A stretch of DNA of 32,601 bases, taken from an uncultured Erysipelotrichaceae bacterium. Lineage in GTDB: Bacteria; Bacillota_I; Bacilli_A; Erysipelotrichales; Erysipelotrichaceae. A program made the translations under genes and the position numbers. The notes under the pieces were generated by a model. The model was not told where the DNA came from. It ran no database searches and saw only the letters and a program-made list of their open reading frames with translations. Shown here piece by piece: positions 19,404 to 25,679 of the stretch. The first letter of the stretch is position 1, and every line of letters starts with the position of its first letter. The stretch is taken from contig CADABS010000047.1 of NCBI GenBank assembly GCA_902786245.1, positions 1-32,601 on the forward strand, given 5' to 3'.

Positions 19404-19760
19404 TTAATCGTTTTTCGGTTCCAGCAGATCATCCAGAGATATGTTCAGATCGTCCTCCAGACTCTTTTCATACAGCTCATCGATCTGTTCATCGATGGTC
19501 GGGGGTATGACCGGTTCTTCGTCAAAGCCGAGAATCGGTATTTTTGTTGTTTCTTCCCGTACCGACTGCTCGATGCGGATGATCCTGCGGATCGGTATCT
19601 CGGTCTGAAAGAGACCGTTCAGCAGGGCCAGGTGCAGATCATCATCGCTTTCATTGAGAAAATCCTTCGGATTTGCGACATAGCCGGAATCGGCAGTGCC
19701 GTCATCCAGGGTCACCGTGATGAATTTATTCAGATACGGGAGTATTTCTTCTCTGTTCAT
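19404..19760 (-). CDS. Hypothetical protein, 118 residues
   Basis: I do not recognise this protein. It is soluble and acidic, with no signal peptide or membrane segment. The N-terminal half (residues 1-65) alternates short hydrophobic strands, with the segments ITVTLDDGTADSGYVANP and DLHLALLNGLFQTEIPIRRIIRIE suggesting a small beta-barrel. The C-terminal half is a Pro-containing linker and an acidic helix (IDEQIDELYEKSLEDDLNISLDDLLEP). It follows the HAD gene by 16 bases but has no Shine-Dalgarno. Instead a TAGAAT -10 box lies six bases before the ATG, so it may be expressed from its own leaderless mRNA. Codon use matches its neighbours. Confidence 0.75.
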   Translation of the reverse strand: MNREEILPYLNKFITVTLDDGTADSGYVANPKDFLNESDDDLHLALLNGLFQTEIPIRRIIRIEQSVREETTKIPILGFDEEPVIPPTIDEQIDELYEKSLEDDLNISLDDLLEPKND

Positions 19761-19766
19761 AAACTA

Positions 19767-19796
19767 ATTCTAGGCTTCATTCCTGCATAAAATCAA
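19767..19796 (-). promoter_or_regulatory. Promoter of the 118-residue gene, leaderless
   Basis: On the minus strand TTGATT (19796-19791), an 18-bp spacer and TAGAAT (19772-19767) lie just ahead of ATG 19760, with six bases between the -10 box and the start codon. The promoter overlaps the end of the upstream HAD gene. Confidence 0.6.
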
Positions 19797-20619
19797 TATG
19801 TTCTTCCAGCCATTGGGCAAGTCCGTCTTTGCGGCAGTGGCCGCAGACATCGGTCGCATGTTTCCGGACGGAAGGCATGGCATTGGCCATGGCGATGCGC
19901 ACGGCGCATTCCTGCATCATCGGCAGATCGTTTTCGCCGTCCCCGGCACAGGCGCTGTCGGCAGGGGAGATGTTTTCTTTTTCCATGACGGACCGCAGGG
20001 CACTGCCTTTGGAAACATCTGCCCGCATGATCTCGATCCACATCGGATTGGTATAGAAAGCCGAATACCGCCGGGGATCCAGACGGCTCTGTGCTTTTGC
20101 CAGTACGAAATGAAAAGAAGCGAAGCAGACTTTGCCGAAGGTTCTGGAGGTGAGCTCTTCCCGGTGTGAACTGATTTCCGTGAAACTGTAATATTTGCCC
20201 TGCAGGCGCTTGTACAGTGTACCTGCTTTCCGGGCAGCAGTGAGAAACGGCCGGTAGAGCATCGAGGCAAAGTGATGGGTCTGATCATCCCAGACCGCTT
20301 CCATGACCATCGGATACTTCTCCATCAGGGTGCAGAGCAGTTCCATATCTTCTTTTTCCAGCACGCTGCCGTAGATATGTGTCTTTGTCCGGCTGTCATA
20401 GATATCCTGGCCGTTGGTGCAGATGGCATAATCATAGATGTCATCCGGGACATTGCGGCGGACGCTGTAGAACGGCCGGCCGGTGCATAATACGACAATG
20501 ATGCCGCTTCTGCGCATATTTCTGAGATCATCCGCAGCCCGCTGCGAAACCTTTGCCCATCCCGAGAAAAGGGTTCCGTCCAGATCGGTTGCGAACATTC
20601 TGATTTTCTTTTTTTCCAT
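19777..20619 (-). CDS. Cof-type HAD-IIB family phosphatase
   Basis: A 280-residue cytosolic HAD hydrolase. Motif I is FATDLDGTLF with both Asp residues, motif II is VLCTGRP, motif III Lys is in DVSKGSALRSV, and motif IV is GDGENDLPMM. The insertion between motifs II and III is a large C2B cap, which marks the Cof/YbiV group acting on sugar phosphates, FMN or similar small phosphoesters; the substrate cannot be told. The start lacks a Shine-Dalgarno and lies six bases after a -10 box. The adjacent downstream gene is the 118-residue orphan. Confidence 0.9.
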   Translation of the reverse strand: MEKKKIRMFATDLDGTLFSGWAKVSQRAADDLRNMRRSGIIVVLCTGRPFYSVRRNVPDDIYDYAICTNGQDIYDSRTKTHIYGSVLEKEDMELLCTLMEKYPMVMEAVWDDQTHHFASMLYRPFLTAARKAGTLYKRLQGKYYSFTEISSHREELTSRTFGKVCFASFHFVLAKAQSRLDPRRYSAFYTNPMWIEIMRADVSKGSALRSVMEKENISPADSACAGDGENDLPMMQECAVRIAMANAMPSVRKHATDVCGHCRKDGLAQWLEEHIDFMQE

Positions 20620-20625
20620 ACAGGC

Positions 20626-20654
20626 ATTTTAATATGAATGAGTAGCGGAAACAA
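20626..20654 (-). promoter_or_regulatory. Promoter of the Cof-type HAD gene, leaderless
   Basis: On the minus strand TTGTTT (20654-20649), a 17-bp spacer and TAAAAT (20631-20626) precede ATG 20619 with six bases between the -10 box and the start codon. Confidence 0.6.
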
Positions 20655-20665
20655 TTGCTTCATTG

Positions 20666-20671
20666 TATAAT
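20666..20671 (+). promoter_or_regulatory. -10 box of the small membrane protein gene
   Basis: A perfect TATAAT lies 27 bases before ATG 20699. The hexamer at 17-bp spacing (TAGCGG) is a poor -35. Confidence 0.5.
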
Positions 20672-20698
20672 AGACGCGTTGTTTATTCAGAGGTATTT

Positions 20699-21220
20699 AT
20701 GAGCGATACATTGAATTATATTCTCGGTACAGTATTTATCGGCATCGGCATCTTCATGATCGTCCAGTGGATCCGCTACCGTAAGAAGATCATCATCCAG
20801 GACCAGCAGTGGGGCTATCTGCGGATCGCATTCCTGGTACTGGGTCTTGCGACATTCATGTCATTGATGACCGGCGTATACAACGGTGTTCCCATCAGTG
20901 GTTCGGAACTGTACAGAATCATGTCGATCCTGATCGCGGTCACGGCATTCCTTTCCTATCATGACGGTATCGGCGAAGAGGGCATGGTCTCGGCCGGCCG
21001 GTTCACCCCGTGGTCCAAGGTCCGCTCCTATGACTTTGAGAAAAAGGAAAAGACGACAGCCGTCTATTTCCTGGTGGAATCGGGCAAGGACAGCAAACCG
21101 GATGAATACAAGACCAAGGAACTTGACTTTGCGGCAAAGGACCATGCGTCGCTGATGCGCTTCCTGGAGATCAATCTGGGCCGCAAATACACAAGAATGA
21201 AGAAAAGAACAAAGAAATGA
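20699..21220 (+). CDS. Small membrane protein of unknown function (DUF5673-like)
   Basis: A 173-residue protein with three predicted membrane helices: about residues 5-23 (LNYILGTVFIGIGIFMIVQW), 40-58 (YLRIAFLVLGLATFMSLM) and 70-85 (ELYRIMSILIAVTAFLSY). A soluble C-terminal domain of about 85 residues follows, with a WSKVRSYDFEKKE segment and a basic end. The arrangement recalls DUF5673 proteins, in which a Trp-containing strand follows two or three helices; this assignment is tentative. AGAGGT before ATG 20699 fixes the start. A terminator overlaps the stop codon, and an IS end lies immediately after the terminator's T run. Confidence 0.75.
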   Translation: MSDTLNYILGTVFIGIGIFMIVQWIRYRKKIIIQDQQWGYLRIAFLVLGLATFMSLMTGVYNGVPISGSELYRIMSILIAVTAFLSYHDGIGEEGMVSAGRFTPWSKVRSYDFEKKEKTTAVYFLVESGKDSKPDEYKTKELDFAAKDHASLMRFLEINLGRKYTRMKKRTKK

Positions 21221-21248
21221 AATACACTGCAGTGTGTTTCATTTTTTT
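21219..21248 (+). terminator. Terminator overlapping the membrane protein stop codon
   Basis: GAAATACAC (21219-21227) pairs with GTGTGTTTC (21232-21240) across a four-base loop and is followed by A and seven T residues. The accessory block begins right at the end of this T run. Confidence 0.85.
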
Positions 21249-21272
21249 CTGACAGTAAACAATTCTGGTGAT
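21248..21272 (+). repeat. Terminal inverted repeat, outer left
   Basis: 25 bp starting TCTGACAGTAAACAATTC. It is the exact reverse complement of 23759-23783 at the right end of the complete copy. Confidence 0.9.
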
Positions 21273-21313
21273 AGAACACAACTGAACTATAATGGAATAG
21301 CCAAATATAGAAA

Positions 21314-21390
21314 TACTTAAGCAGCTATCTGGCTCAATGTTTGGCGACATCTCCGGCCGGATGGCTGCTTAAGTAAGCGGAGATGTCATT
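21314..21390 (+). promoter_or_regulatory. Transposase leader with interleaved inverted repeats, copy A
   Basis: Arm A (21314-21332) pairs with A' (21357-21375) as a 19-bp stem with two G-U pairs. Arm B (GACATCTCCG, 21346-21355), in the loop of A:A', pairs with B' (CGGAGATGTC, 21378-21387). B' contains the GGAG ribosome-binding site of the transposase ATG at 21391. The same layout exists in the second copy at 22739-22812. Confidence 0.85.
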
Positions 21391-21435
21391 ATGTCAGCAG
21401 AGAATTCGTTTACTGACCTTGTTTTCAGTTTATCT

Positions 21436-21568
21436 CAGATGCGGCAGAAAGATCAAACGCGGTTCTATATTTGACTATATCGACGGAAAACTGTATTGTG
21501 AGAAATGCAGCAGGGCAAAGCACGACCGGGATCTTCTGGAGCTGTTTGCTTTGCCCGATGATGACTGA
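21436..21568 (+). pseudogene. Truncated C-terminal tail of a zinc-ribbon protein
   Basis: The frame reads RCGRKIKRGSIFDYIDGKLYCEKC and then an acidic end (LLELFALPDDD) with a stop at 21568. CEKC is a complete knuckle, while only one Cys of the expected first knuckle remains, at the first codons after the IS junction. The gene's 5' part has been lost or separated by copy A. An ATG in this frame inside the IS leader (21383) could yield a fusion peptide, but nothing suggests it is functional. The family is not identified. Confidence 0.7.
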
Positions 21569-21590
21569 AACATGAATACAGGAGTTGAAT

Positions 21591-21938
21591 ATGCCCAGAC
21601 AATCGATTTTTGATATGTCCTTTTCCAAAGTGTTTCCCATGCTGGTGCAGAAAGCAGAACGGAAAAACAGAACACGTGCTGAAGTTTATACGGTCACTGA
21701 ATGGCTGACAGGCTATACAGCGGAACAGATCGATGCGGCACTGGAATCGGATATGACATACGGTGTGTTTTTCACGGAAGCACCGGCTTATAACAGCCGG
21801 GCTGAACTGATCAAGGGAAAGATCTGCGGTGTACAGGTGGAAACGATCGAGGATCCCCTGATGAAACAGATCCGCCAGCTCGATAAACTGGTCGATGAGC
21901 TGGCAAAAGGAAGACCGATGGAAAAGATACTGAGATGA
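21591..21938 (+). CDS. DUF2200 family protein
   Basis: A 115-residue soluble protein matching the DUF2200 family closely. Family-typical segments are IFDMSFSKVFPMLVQKAERKNRTRAEV, the ITEWLTGY-like VTEWLTGYTAEQI, and the C-terminal KICGVQVETIEDPLMKQIRQLDKLVDELAKG followed by a PMEKILR end. Function is unknown; the proteins are widespread as single small genes in bacteria. ATG 21591 follows AGGAG; an in-frame TTG two codons upstream is less likely. It overlaps the next gene by four bases (ATGA), starting a run of three coupled genes between the two IS copies. Confidence 0.9.
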   Translation: MPRQSIFDMSFSKVFPMLVQKAERKNRTRAEVYTVTEWLTGYTAEQIDAALESDMTYGVFFTEAPAYNSRAELIKGKICGVQVETIEDPLMKQIRQLDKLVDELAKGRPMEKILR

Positions 21939-22138
21939 AACGGAACACATATATTTTTGTGACTGTCCTGGTCATGCTGGGAATAACACGTATGGCTGTG
22001 CGCATCATAGATGCCACGGCAGGGATCGATGATGATGTTCTGCTGCTGGCGGTGTTCCTTGCGGTCATGAATCTCATATTTGCTTGGATCAGCCGGAAAC
22101 TGTACCGGATCATTGATAAAGGAGCAGAACAGAAATGA
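21935..22138 (+). CDS. Small two-helix membrane protein
   Basis: A 67-residue protein with two hydrophobic helices, about residues 5-23 (TYIFVTVLVMLGITRMAV) and 35-54 (VLLLAVFLAVMNLIFAWI), joined by an acidic turn (DATAGIDDD) and ending in a basic tail. I do not recognise a family. Its ATGA overlaps with both neighbours argue that it is a real gene translated in coupling with the DUF2200 and DUF1801 genes. Confidence 0.75.
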   Translation: MKRNTYIFVTVLVMLGITRMAVRIIDATAGIDDDVLLLAVFLAVMNLIFAWISRKLYRIIDKGAEQK

Positions 22139-22542
22139 AATGGAAATGTCCTAAATGCGGAAGGGAATTCAGCAGGATCGATCAGCAGCACTATTGCGGA
22201 AAACCGGAAACGATCGATGAATATATTGAATCCCAGGATGAACCTGTACAGGAAAAACTGAGAGAAGTCCGTTCGATCATCAGATCTGCGCTTCCGGAAG
22301 CGGAAGAACGGATGTCATGGTCTATGCCTACTTATTGGAGAGGACGCAACCTGATCCATTTTGCGGCATCCAAAAAACATCTTGGAATCTATCCGGGAGG
22401 AGAAGCCACCACGGTGTTTGCGGAAGAACTGAAAGACTATGATGTCAGTAAAGGGACGATCCGACTGCCGTATAACAAAGAACTTCCGGAAGACTTAATC
22501 AGACGTATAGCTGTATGGTGCTGTGAACAGTACAGCAAGTGA
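22135..22542 (+). CDS. DUF1801 domain protein with an N-terminal zinc ribbon
   Basis: A 135-residue protein. Residues 1-22 form a compact metal-binding motif, CPKCGREFSRIDQQHYC, with a CxxC knuckle and a later His/Cys. The rest is a YdhG/DUF1801 domain: TIDEYIESQDEPVQEKLREVRSIIRSALPEAEERMSWSMPTYW, then HFAASKKHLGIYPGG and IRLPYNKELPEDLIRRI. DUF1801 proteins have a frataxin-like fold in known structures, and YdhG has been linked to iron handling in Bacillus; the role here is unproven. It is the last gene of the passenger trio. Confidence 0.88.
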   Translation: MKWKCPKCGREFSRIDQQHYCGKPETIDEYIESQDEPVQEKLREVRSIIRSALPEAEERMSWSMPTYWRGRNLIHFAASKKHLGIYPGGEATTVFAEELKDYDVSKGTIRLPYNKELPEDLIRRIAVWCCEQYSK

Positions 22543-22588
22543 AACGCAGATGTCATAGTGCTGCAAAGCAAATCGAAAATGATCAGAC

Positions 22589-22622
22589 ACGGCAGGAGAT
22601 CATCTCCCGCCGTTTCAATTTG
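22589..22622 (+). terminator. Probable terminator after the passenger genes
   Basis: ACGGCAGGAGA and TCTCCCGCCGT form an 11-bp stem with one A-C mismatch and a three-base loop, followed by TTTCAATTT. The rest of the gap to 22672 shows no gene; it contains an AT-rich GGATATAATAATC stretch of unclear meaning. Confidence 0.7.
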
Positions 22623-22672
22623 TATGGGCAGAGGATATAATAATCATAAAGAAGAACCACCCTGAAAAATAA

Positions 22673-22697
22673 TCTAACAGTAAACAATTCTGTTGAT
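22673..22697 (+). repeat. Terminal inverted repeat, inner left
   Basis: 25 bp starting TCTAACAGTAAACAATTC. It differs from the right-end repeat at two positions, while the outer left repeat of copy A is a perfect match. Confidence 0.88.
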
Positions 22698-22738
22698 AAA
22701 ACTCAACTGGACTATAATGAAATAGCCAAATATAGAAA

Positions 22739-22815
22739 TACTTAAGCAGCCATTCGGCTCTATGTTTGGCGACATCTCCGGCCGGATGGCTGCTTAAGTA
22801 AGCGGAGATGTCATT
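22739..22815 (+). promoter_or_regulatory. Transposase leader with interleaved inverted repeats, copy B
   Basis: Arm A (22739-22757) and A' (22782-22800) form a 19-bp stem with one G-U pair; arm B (22771-22780) and B' (22803-22812) form a perfect 10-bp stem. B' contains GGAG at 22804-22807, the ribosome-binding site of ATG 22816. A TATAAT at 22713-22718 upstream is the probable transposase -10 box, so its transcript would include all four arms. Confidence 0.85.
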
Positions 22816-23756
22816 ATGTCAGCAGAGAATTCGTTTACTGACCTTGTTTTCAGTTTATCTGTCCGTAAGAACAAAGAACAGTACGACGTCACCGATTTTG
22901 AAGAATTGACGATCAAATACGATTGCAAAGCTTCATGTCCAGCATGCGGATCAGTCAATTCTGTATCCGACGGATCAACGCCGGATGGTCTTAAACGGTT
23001 CCGGTGCAAAGACTGTGGCAAGCGGTTTGCCTTATTGAGCAATACAATCTTCCATTCCACCAATAAGAGTTTTGATACATGGGCAGAATATCTGACCCTC
23101 ATGACATTCAATGTACCTCTTGAAATGACAGAAGAACTGTGCGGCATATCTCATCCCACAGCTATGCTGTGGAGGAAGAAAGTATTCGCTGCAGTAAATG
23201 GATACCAGGAACATCTGTACCTGAGAGATCGCATCTGGATTGATGAAACATATCTGTATGACAGTTCTCTGTTCATGAAGATGATTACAAGAAGAAACGA
23301 GGACTATCAGAAGTTCAGTTATGCATTGTTGTAGCTATAGATATTCATAAGAACACCTATGCGGTGATTTGCGGCCATGGAAAGCCCTCTTCTGAACGCA
23401 TCCTTGAAGCTCTGAAGGATCATATTGTTCCGGGATCGACATTAGTACACGATGGCGAACATGCACATAATGCTTTGATCAGAGAACTTAATCTTGTGGA
23501 TGAAGCCTATAAGGCAGACCTCAAAGATAAGAACTATCTTGAGAACATGGCTCTTATCAACAATATGTGTTCCTGGCTTAAGAGATATCTCTACCGTTTC
23601 ATAGGCATGCGGATAGATAGCCTGCAATCATATCTGAACTGGTTTGTATACCTGTTCAGAGTGAAAGGTGCTGCAGAAAGATGGCCGAAGATGAATCGTA
23701 TCTTATGGCATCTGGTATTGACAGACACCACCTATAAACGAGCATCTAAACAGTAA
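22816..23756 (+). pseudogene. IS1595-family transposase, frameshifted
   Basis: The first frame (22816-23268) encodes a zinc ribbon (CPAC...CKDC), a helix-turn-helix region (EMTEELCGISHPTAMLWRKKVF) and the first catalytic Asp in IWIDETYLYD. The frame then shifts at about 23266-23271: from 23271 a second frame continues VHEDDYKKKRGLSEVQLCI and VVAIDIHKNTYAV, reaching the second Asp (STLVHDGEHAHN) and an NNMCSWLKRYLYR motif that fits the DDN/K type. Restoring one base (a T in TCT-CTG) rejoins the frames into a protein of about 313 residues, normal for the family. No slippery heptamer is apparent, so a disabling deletion is the simplest reading. Confidence 0.88.
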
Positions 23757-23758
23757 GC

Positions 23759-23783
23759 ATCACCAGAATTGTTTACTGTCAGA
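23759..23783 (-). repeat. Terminal inverted repeat, right
   Basis: The 25-bp right end of copy B, perfectly inverted relative to the copy A left end at 21248-21272. Confidence 0.9.
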
Positions 23784-23797
23784 CTTTTTTTTATGCA

Positions 23798-23806
23798 TGT
23801 TATGAT
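23798..23806 (+). promoter_or_regulatory. Extended -10 promoter of the DUF4230 gene
   Basis: TGT-TATGAT (TATGAT at 23801-23806) lies 22 bases before ATG 23829 and just outside the IS right end. No convincing -35 is seen; any -35 contacts would fall on the IS-adjacent T run. Confidence 0.45.
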
Positions 23807-23828
23807 GAAATCAGTGAGGTAAACGGCT

Positions 23829-24752
23829 ATGGCGGATCATAATCTGAAGACCGATATCAAAGTGGAAACGAAGGAAAACGAAACAACCGCAAAGCAGCAG
23901 AAGGATGCCGAAGCGATCGCACAGCGTCAGAAGCAGGCAGCGGCAGATGCAGAGAATGCCCGGAAACAGGCAGAGAAGCAGAAAGAAGAAAAACAGGCAG
24001 GGAAAGAAGCACAGCCGCAGGTGCCGGAGACTGTGATCGGTGCGGCAGCTGCCGCATTGTCTCTGGCGGCAGAGAAATCACCCAAGCGCTGGAGCGATTT
24101 TTTCCGGGGTCTGGCAGTCGGCTTCCTGTGCGGTATTCTGTGCTTCTGGCTCATCGGCAATGCGTCATCGCTGTTCTCTTTGGGCAGTGAACATGATGTC
24201 ATGATCGATGATGAAGGATTCCATGGCTATACGGCTGCGGATTTTGAAAATACGATCCTGAGCGCTGCCAGTGAACATCAGGAACTGATCGTCATGGAAC
24301 AGCCGCTGTCGATCCAGACGACTTTGACGAAAGCAGGACTGGGCAGTCTGCCGATCTTCTCCAAGGTCAAAAATGTCACGTACTACGGCAGCGGTATCTA
24401 TACGGTCGATCTCTCCTGCATCAGCGCTTCGAAGATCCGGGTAGATGAAGAAGCGCACACGGTGAAGGTATCCATTCCCCATGCCGTATTGCAGTATATC
24501 CAGCCCGATCTGCAGGCAGCCGAGTTCGATGATACCGAGAAGGGGTGGCTGGCATTCGGCGATATCACCCTGACGGCGGAAGAGCAGAATGAACTGGAGC
24601 AGTCGGTAGAGAATTCGATGCGGGAAAGACTGGTGGAAAAGGAACTGTTTGAACAGGCAGACAGACTTGCGCTTTTAAAGACATGGGAGATCTTCCAGCC
24701 TTTGATTACCGCGGTTTCACCGGAATACACGGTCGAAACAGTTTTTGAATAA
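23829..24752 (+). CDS. DUF4230-like membrane-anchored protein
   Basis: A 307-residue protein. The first 70 residues are a highly charged Lys/Glu/Gln/Ala segment predicted to be a cytoplasmic coiled coil. A single membrane helix follows at about residues 92-115 (GLAVGFLCGILCFWLIGNASSLF). The remaining 190 residues would be extracytoplasmic and look like DUF4230, with alternating strands such as ELIVMEQPLSIQTTLTKAG, NVTYYGSGIYTVDLSCI and VKVSIPHAVLQYIQPDL and a long C-terminal helix. Function is unknown. It has its own promoter and GTGAGGT ribosome-binding site. It is not coupled to the NAD operon. Confidence 0.75.
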   Translation: MADHNLKTDIKVETKENETTAKQQKDAEAIAQRQKQAAADAENARKQAEKQKEEKQAGKEAQPQVPETVIGAAAAALSLAAEKSPKRWSDFFRGLAVGFLCGILCFWLIGNASSLFSLGSEHDVMIDDEGFHGYTAADFENTILSAASEHQELIVMEQPLSIQTTLTKAGLGSLPIFSKVKNVTYYGSGIYTVDLSCISASKIRVDEEAHTVKVSIPHAVLQYIQPDLQAAEFDDTEKGWLAFGDITLTAEEQNELEQSVENSMRERLVEKELFEQADRLALLKTWEIFQPLITAVSPEYTVETVFE

Positions 24753-24758
24753 CAGGTC

Positions 24759-24786
24759 TTTACAGAACAGAGAATCATGGTATGAT
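24759..24786 (+). promoter_or_regulatory. Promoter of the nrtR-NAD salvage operon
   Basis: TTTACA (24759-24764), a 16-bp spacer and TATGAT (24781-24786) with an extended TGG motif. Transcription would start near 24793, inside the palindromic operator. Confidence 0.65.
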
Positions 24787-24788
24787 TG

Positions 24789-24809
24789 TTATAGTCAAAA
24801 TGACTATAA
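24789..24809. promoter_or_regulatory. Probable NrtR operator
   Basis: A perfect palindrome: TTATAGTCA, AAA, TGACTATAA. It lies between the -10 box and the ribosome-binding site of nrtR, over the expected transcription start. NrtR repressors usually bind palindromes of about this size upstream of NAD genes, so autoregulation of the whole operon is the likely reading. Confidence 0.85.
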
Positions 24810-24818
24810 GGAGTTACG

Positions 24819-25679
24819 ATGGAACCTGTAAACGAACGCGGAGAGACTCTGGAACAGTTTCTGGAACGCTATGATGATTCAATGTACAGACATCCCAGCA
24901 ATACCGTCGACATGGTCATGATGACCGTGCAGGACGGTGCCCTGAAGATCCTGCTGGTGAAGCGGAGAGACCATCCGTTTATCCATGACTGGGCACTGCC
25001 GGGCGGCTTCATCAATTTCGATGAGGATATGGAAACCGCGGTGCTGCGGGAACTGCAGGAGGAGACATCGATCTGTCAGCGGACGTATTTCCGGCAGCTG
25101 TATACCTTCGGCAATGCGGACCGGGATCCCCGTACCAGAGTCATTACGACGGTTTATCTGTCAATGACGCCGCCGGAAACGATCAGAGATACAAAGGCCG
25201 GCGATGATGCGATGGATTCAGCCTGGTTCACGATCTCAAAAAAGACGCTGGAGGCAGACAGCGGCGGAAGAAAATCCGTGCTGGATCTTGTCTGCGAAGA
25301 AAAAGGTGTCCGTATCTCCTATGAGATCACGGATACGGTAAGGTCCAACTATATTGAAACACGCTCGCAGCTGCGTCCCGATTCAGGTGCGAAGCTGGCA
25401 GCGGACCATGTCAAGGCCGTGAACATGGCCATGGACCAGGTGCAGCACCGGGCTGCCTCGACCGGGATCCTGTTCAATCTGCTGCCGGAGAGCTTTACCC
25501 TGCGGCAGGTGCAGACAGCCTATGAAGCAGTCATCGGGCATCCGACCGATACCGGCAACTTCCGCCGCGATATCAAGAAGATGCTGGTGATGACAGGTGA
25601 AAAAACAAAAACCGGCGGCAAGCCTGCCGCTTTGTACAGATTCAATCCCATGTACGCATATCTGGAGGAAAACCTATGA
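24819..25679 (+). CDS. nrtR: NrtR-family transcriptional regulator (Nudix domain plus winged helix)
   Basis: A 286-residue repressor of NAD metabolism. Residues 25-170 form a Nudix-like domain with PGGFINFDEDMETAVLRELQEET, close to the Nudix box GX5EX7REUXEEXGU; in NrtR this domain binds ADP-ribose or related NAD metabolites rather than acting mainly as a hydrolase. The C-terminal winged helix (about 215-286: FNLLPESFTLRQVQTAYEAV, NFRRDIKKMLVMTGEK, KPAALYRFN) is the DNA-binding part. It heads pncA-pncB-nadD-nadE and sits behind a palindromic operator, which strongly supports NrtR over a plain Nudix hydrolase. AAGGAG precedes the start. It overlaps pncA by four bases. Confidence 0.93.
   Translation: MEPVNERGETLEQFLERYDDSMYRHPSNTVDMVMMTVQDGALKILLVKRRDHPFIHDWALPGGFINFDEDMETAVLRELQEETSICQRTYFRQLYTFGNADRDPRTRVITTVYLSMTPPETIRDTKAGDDAMDSAWFTISKKTLEADSGGRKSVLDLVCEEKGVRISYEITDTVRSNYIETRSQLRPDSGAKLAADHVKAVNMAMDQVQHRAASTGILFNLLPESFTLRQVQTAYEAVIGHPTDTGNFRRDIKKMLVMTGEKTKTGGKPAALYRFNPMYAYLEENL

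Larger units (their letters stand above)
21248..21435 (+). mobile_element. IS1595-like element, left-end remnant (copy A)
   Basis: 188 bp match the left end of the near-complete copy at 22673-23783 with ten mismatches, all within the first 90 bases; the last 79 bases are identical. It comprises the terminal inverted repeat, the TATAAT promoter region, the interleaved leader repeats and the first 15 transposase codons (MSAENSFTDLVFSLS). The match stops abruptly after TTTATCT at 21435, where a non-IS zinc-ribbon coding tail begins. Confidence 0.92.
22673..23783 (+). mobile_element. IS1595-like insertion sequence, near-complete (copy B)
   Basis: About 1.1 kb with terminal inverted repeats of 25 bp (22673-22697 and 23759-23783, 23 of 25 matching), one transposase gene and a structured leader. 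The transposase has a zinc-ribbon N-terminus and an ISXO2-like DDE domain, which places the element in the IS1595 family; the subgroup is not determined. Clear target duplications are not visible next to copy B. The right end abuts a run of eight T residues, much like the T run next to copy A's left end. Confidence 0.88.

Noticed and set aside
21314-21387. Classical H-type pseudoknot with both stems formed
   Set aside because: The two-base link between A' and B' cannot span a 19-bp helix; alternative or partial pairing is more reasonable.
23260-23280. Programmed ribosomal frameshifting in the transposase
   Set aside because: No slippery A or T heptamer or downstream stimulatory structure is evident, and one inserted base restores the frame.
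21240-23795. Exact target-site duplication around the IS block
   Set aside because: Both sides have T runs, but the bases next to the repeats (CATTTTTT and CTTTTTTT) are not identical, so a duplication cannot be claimed.
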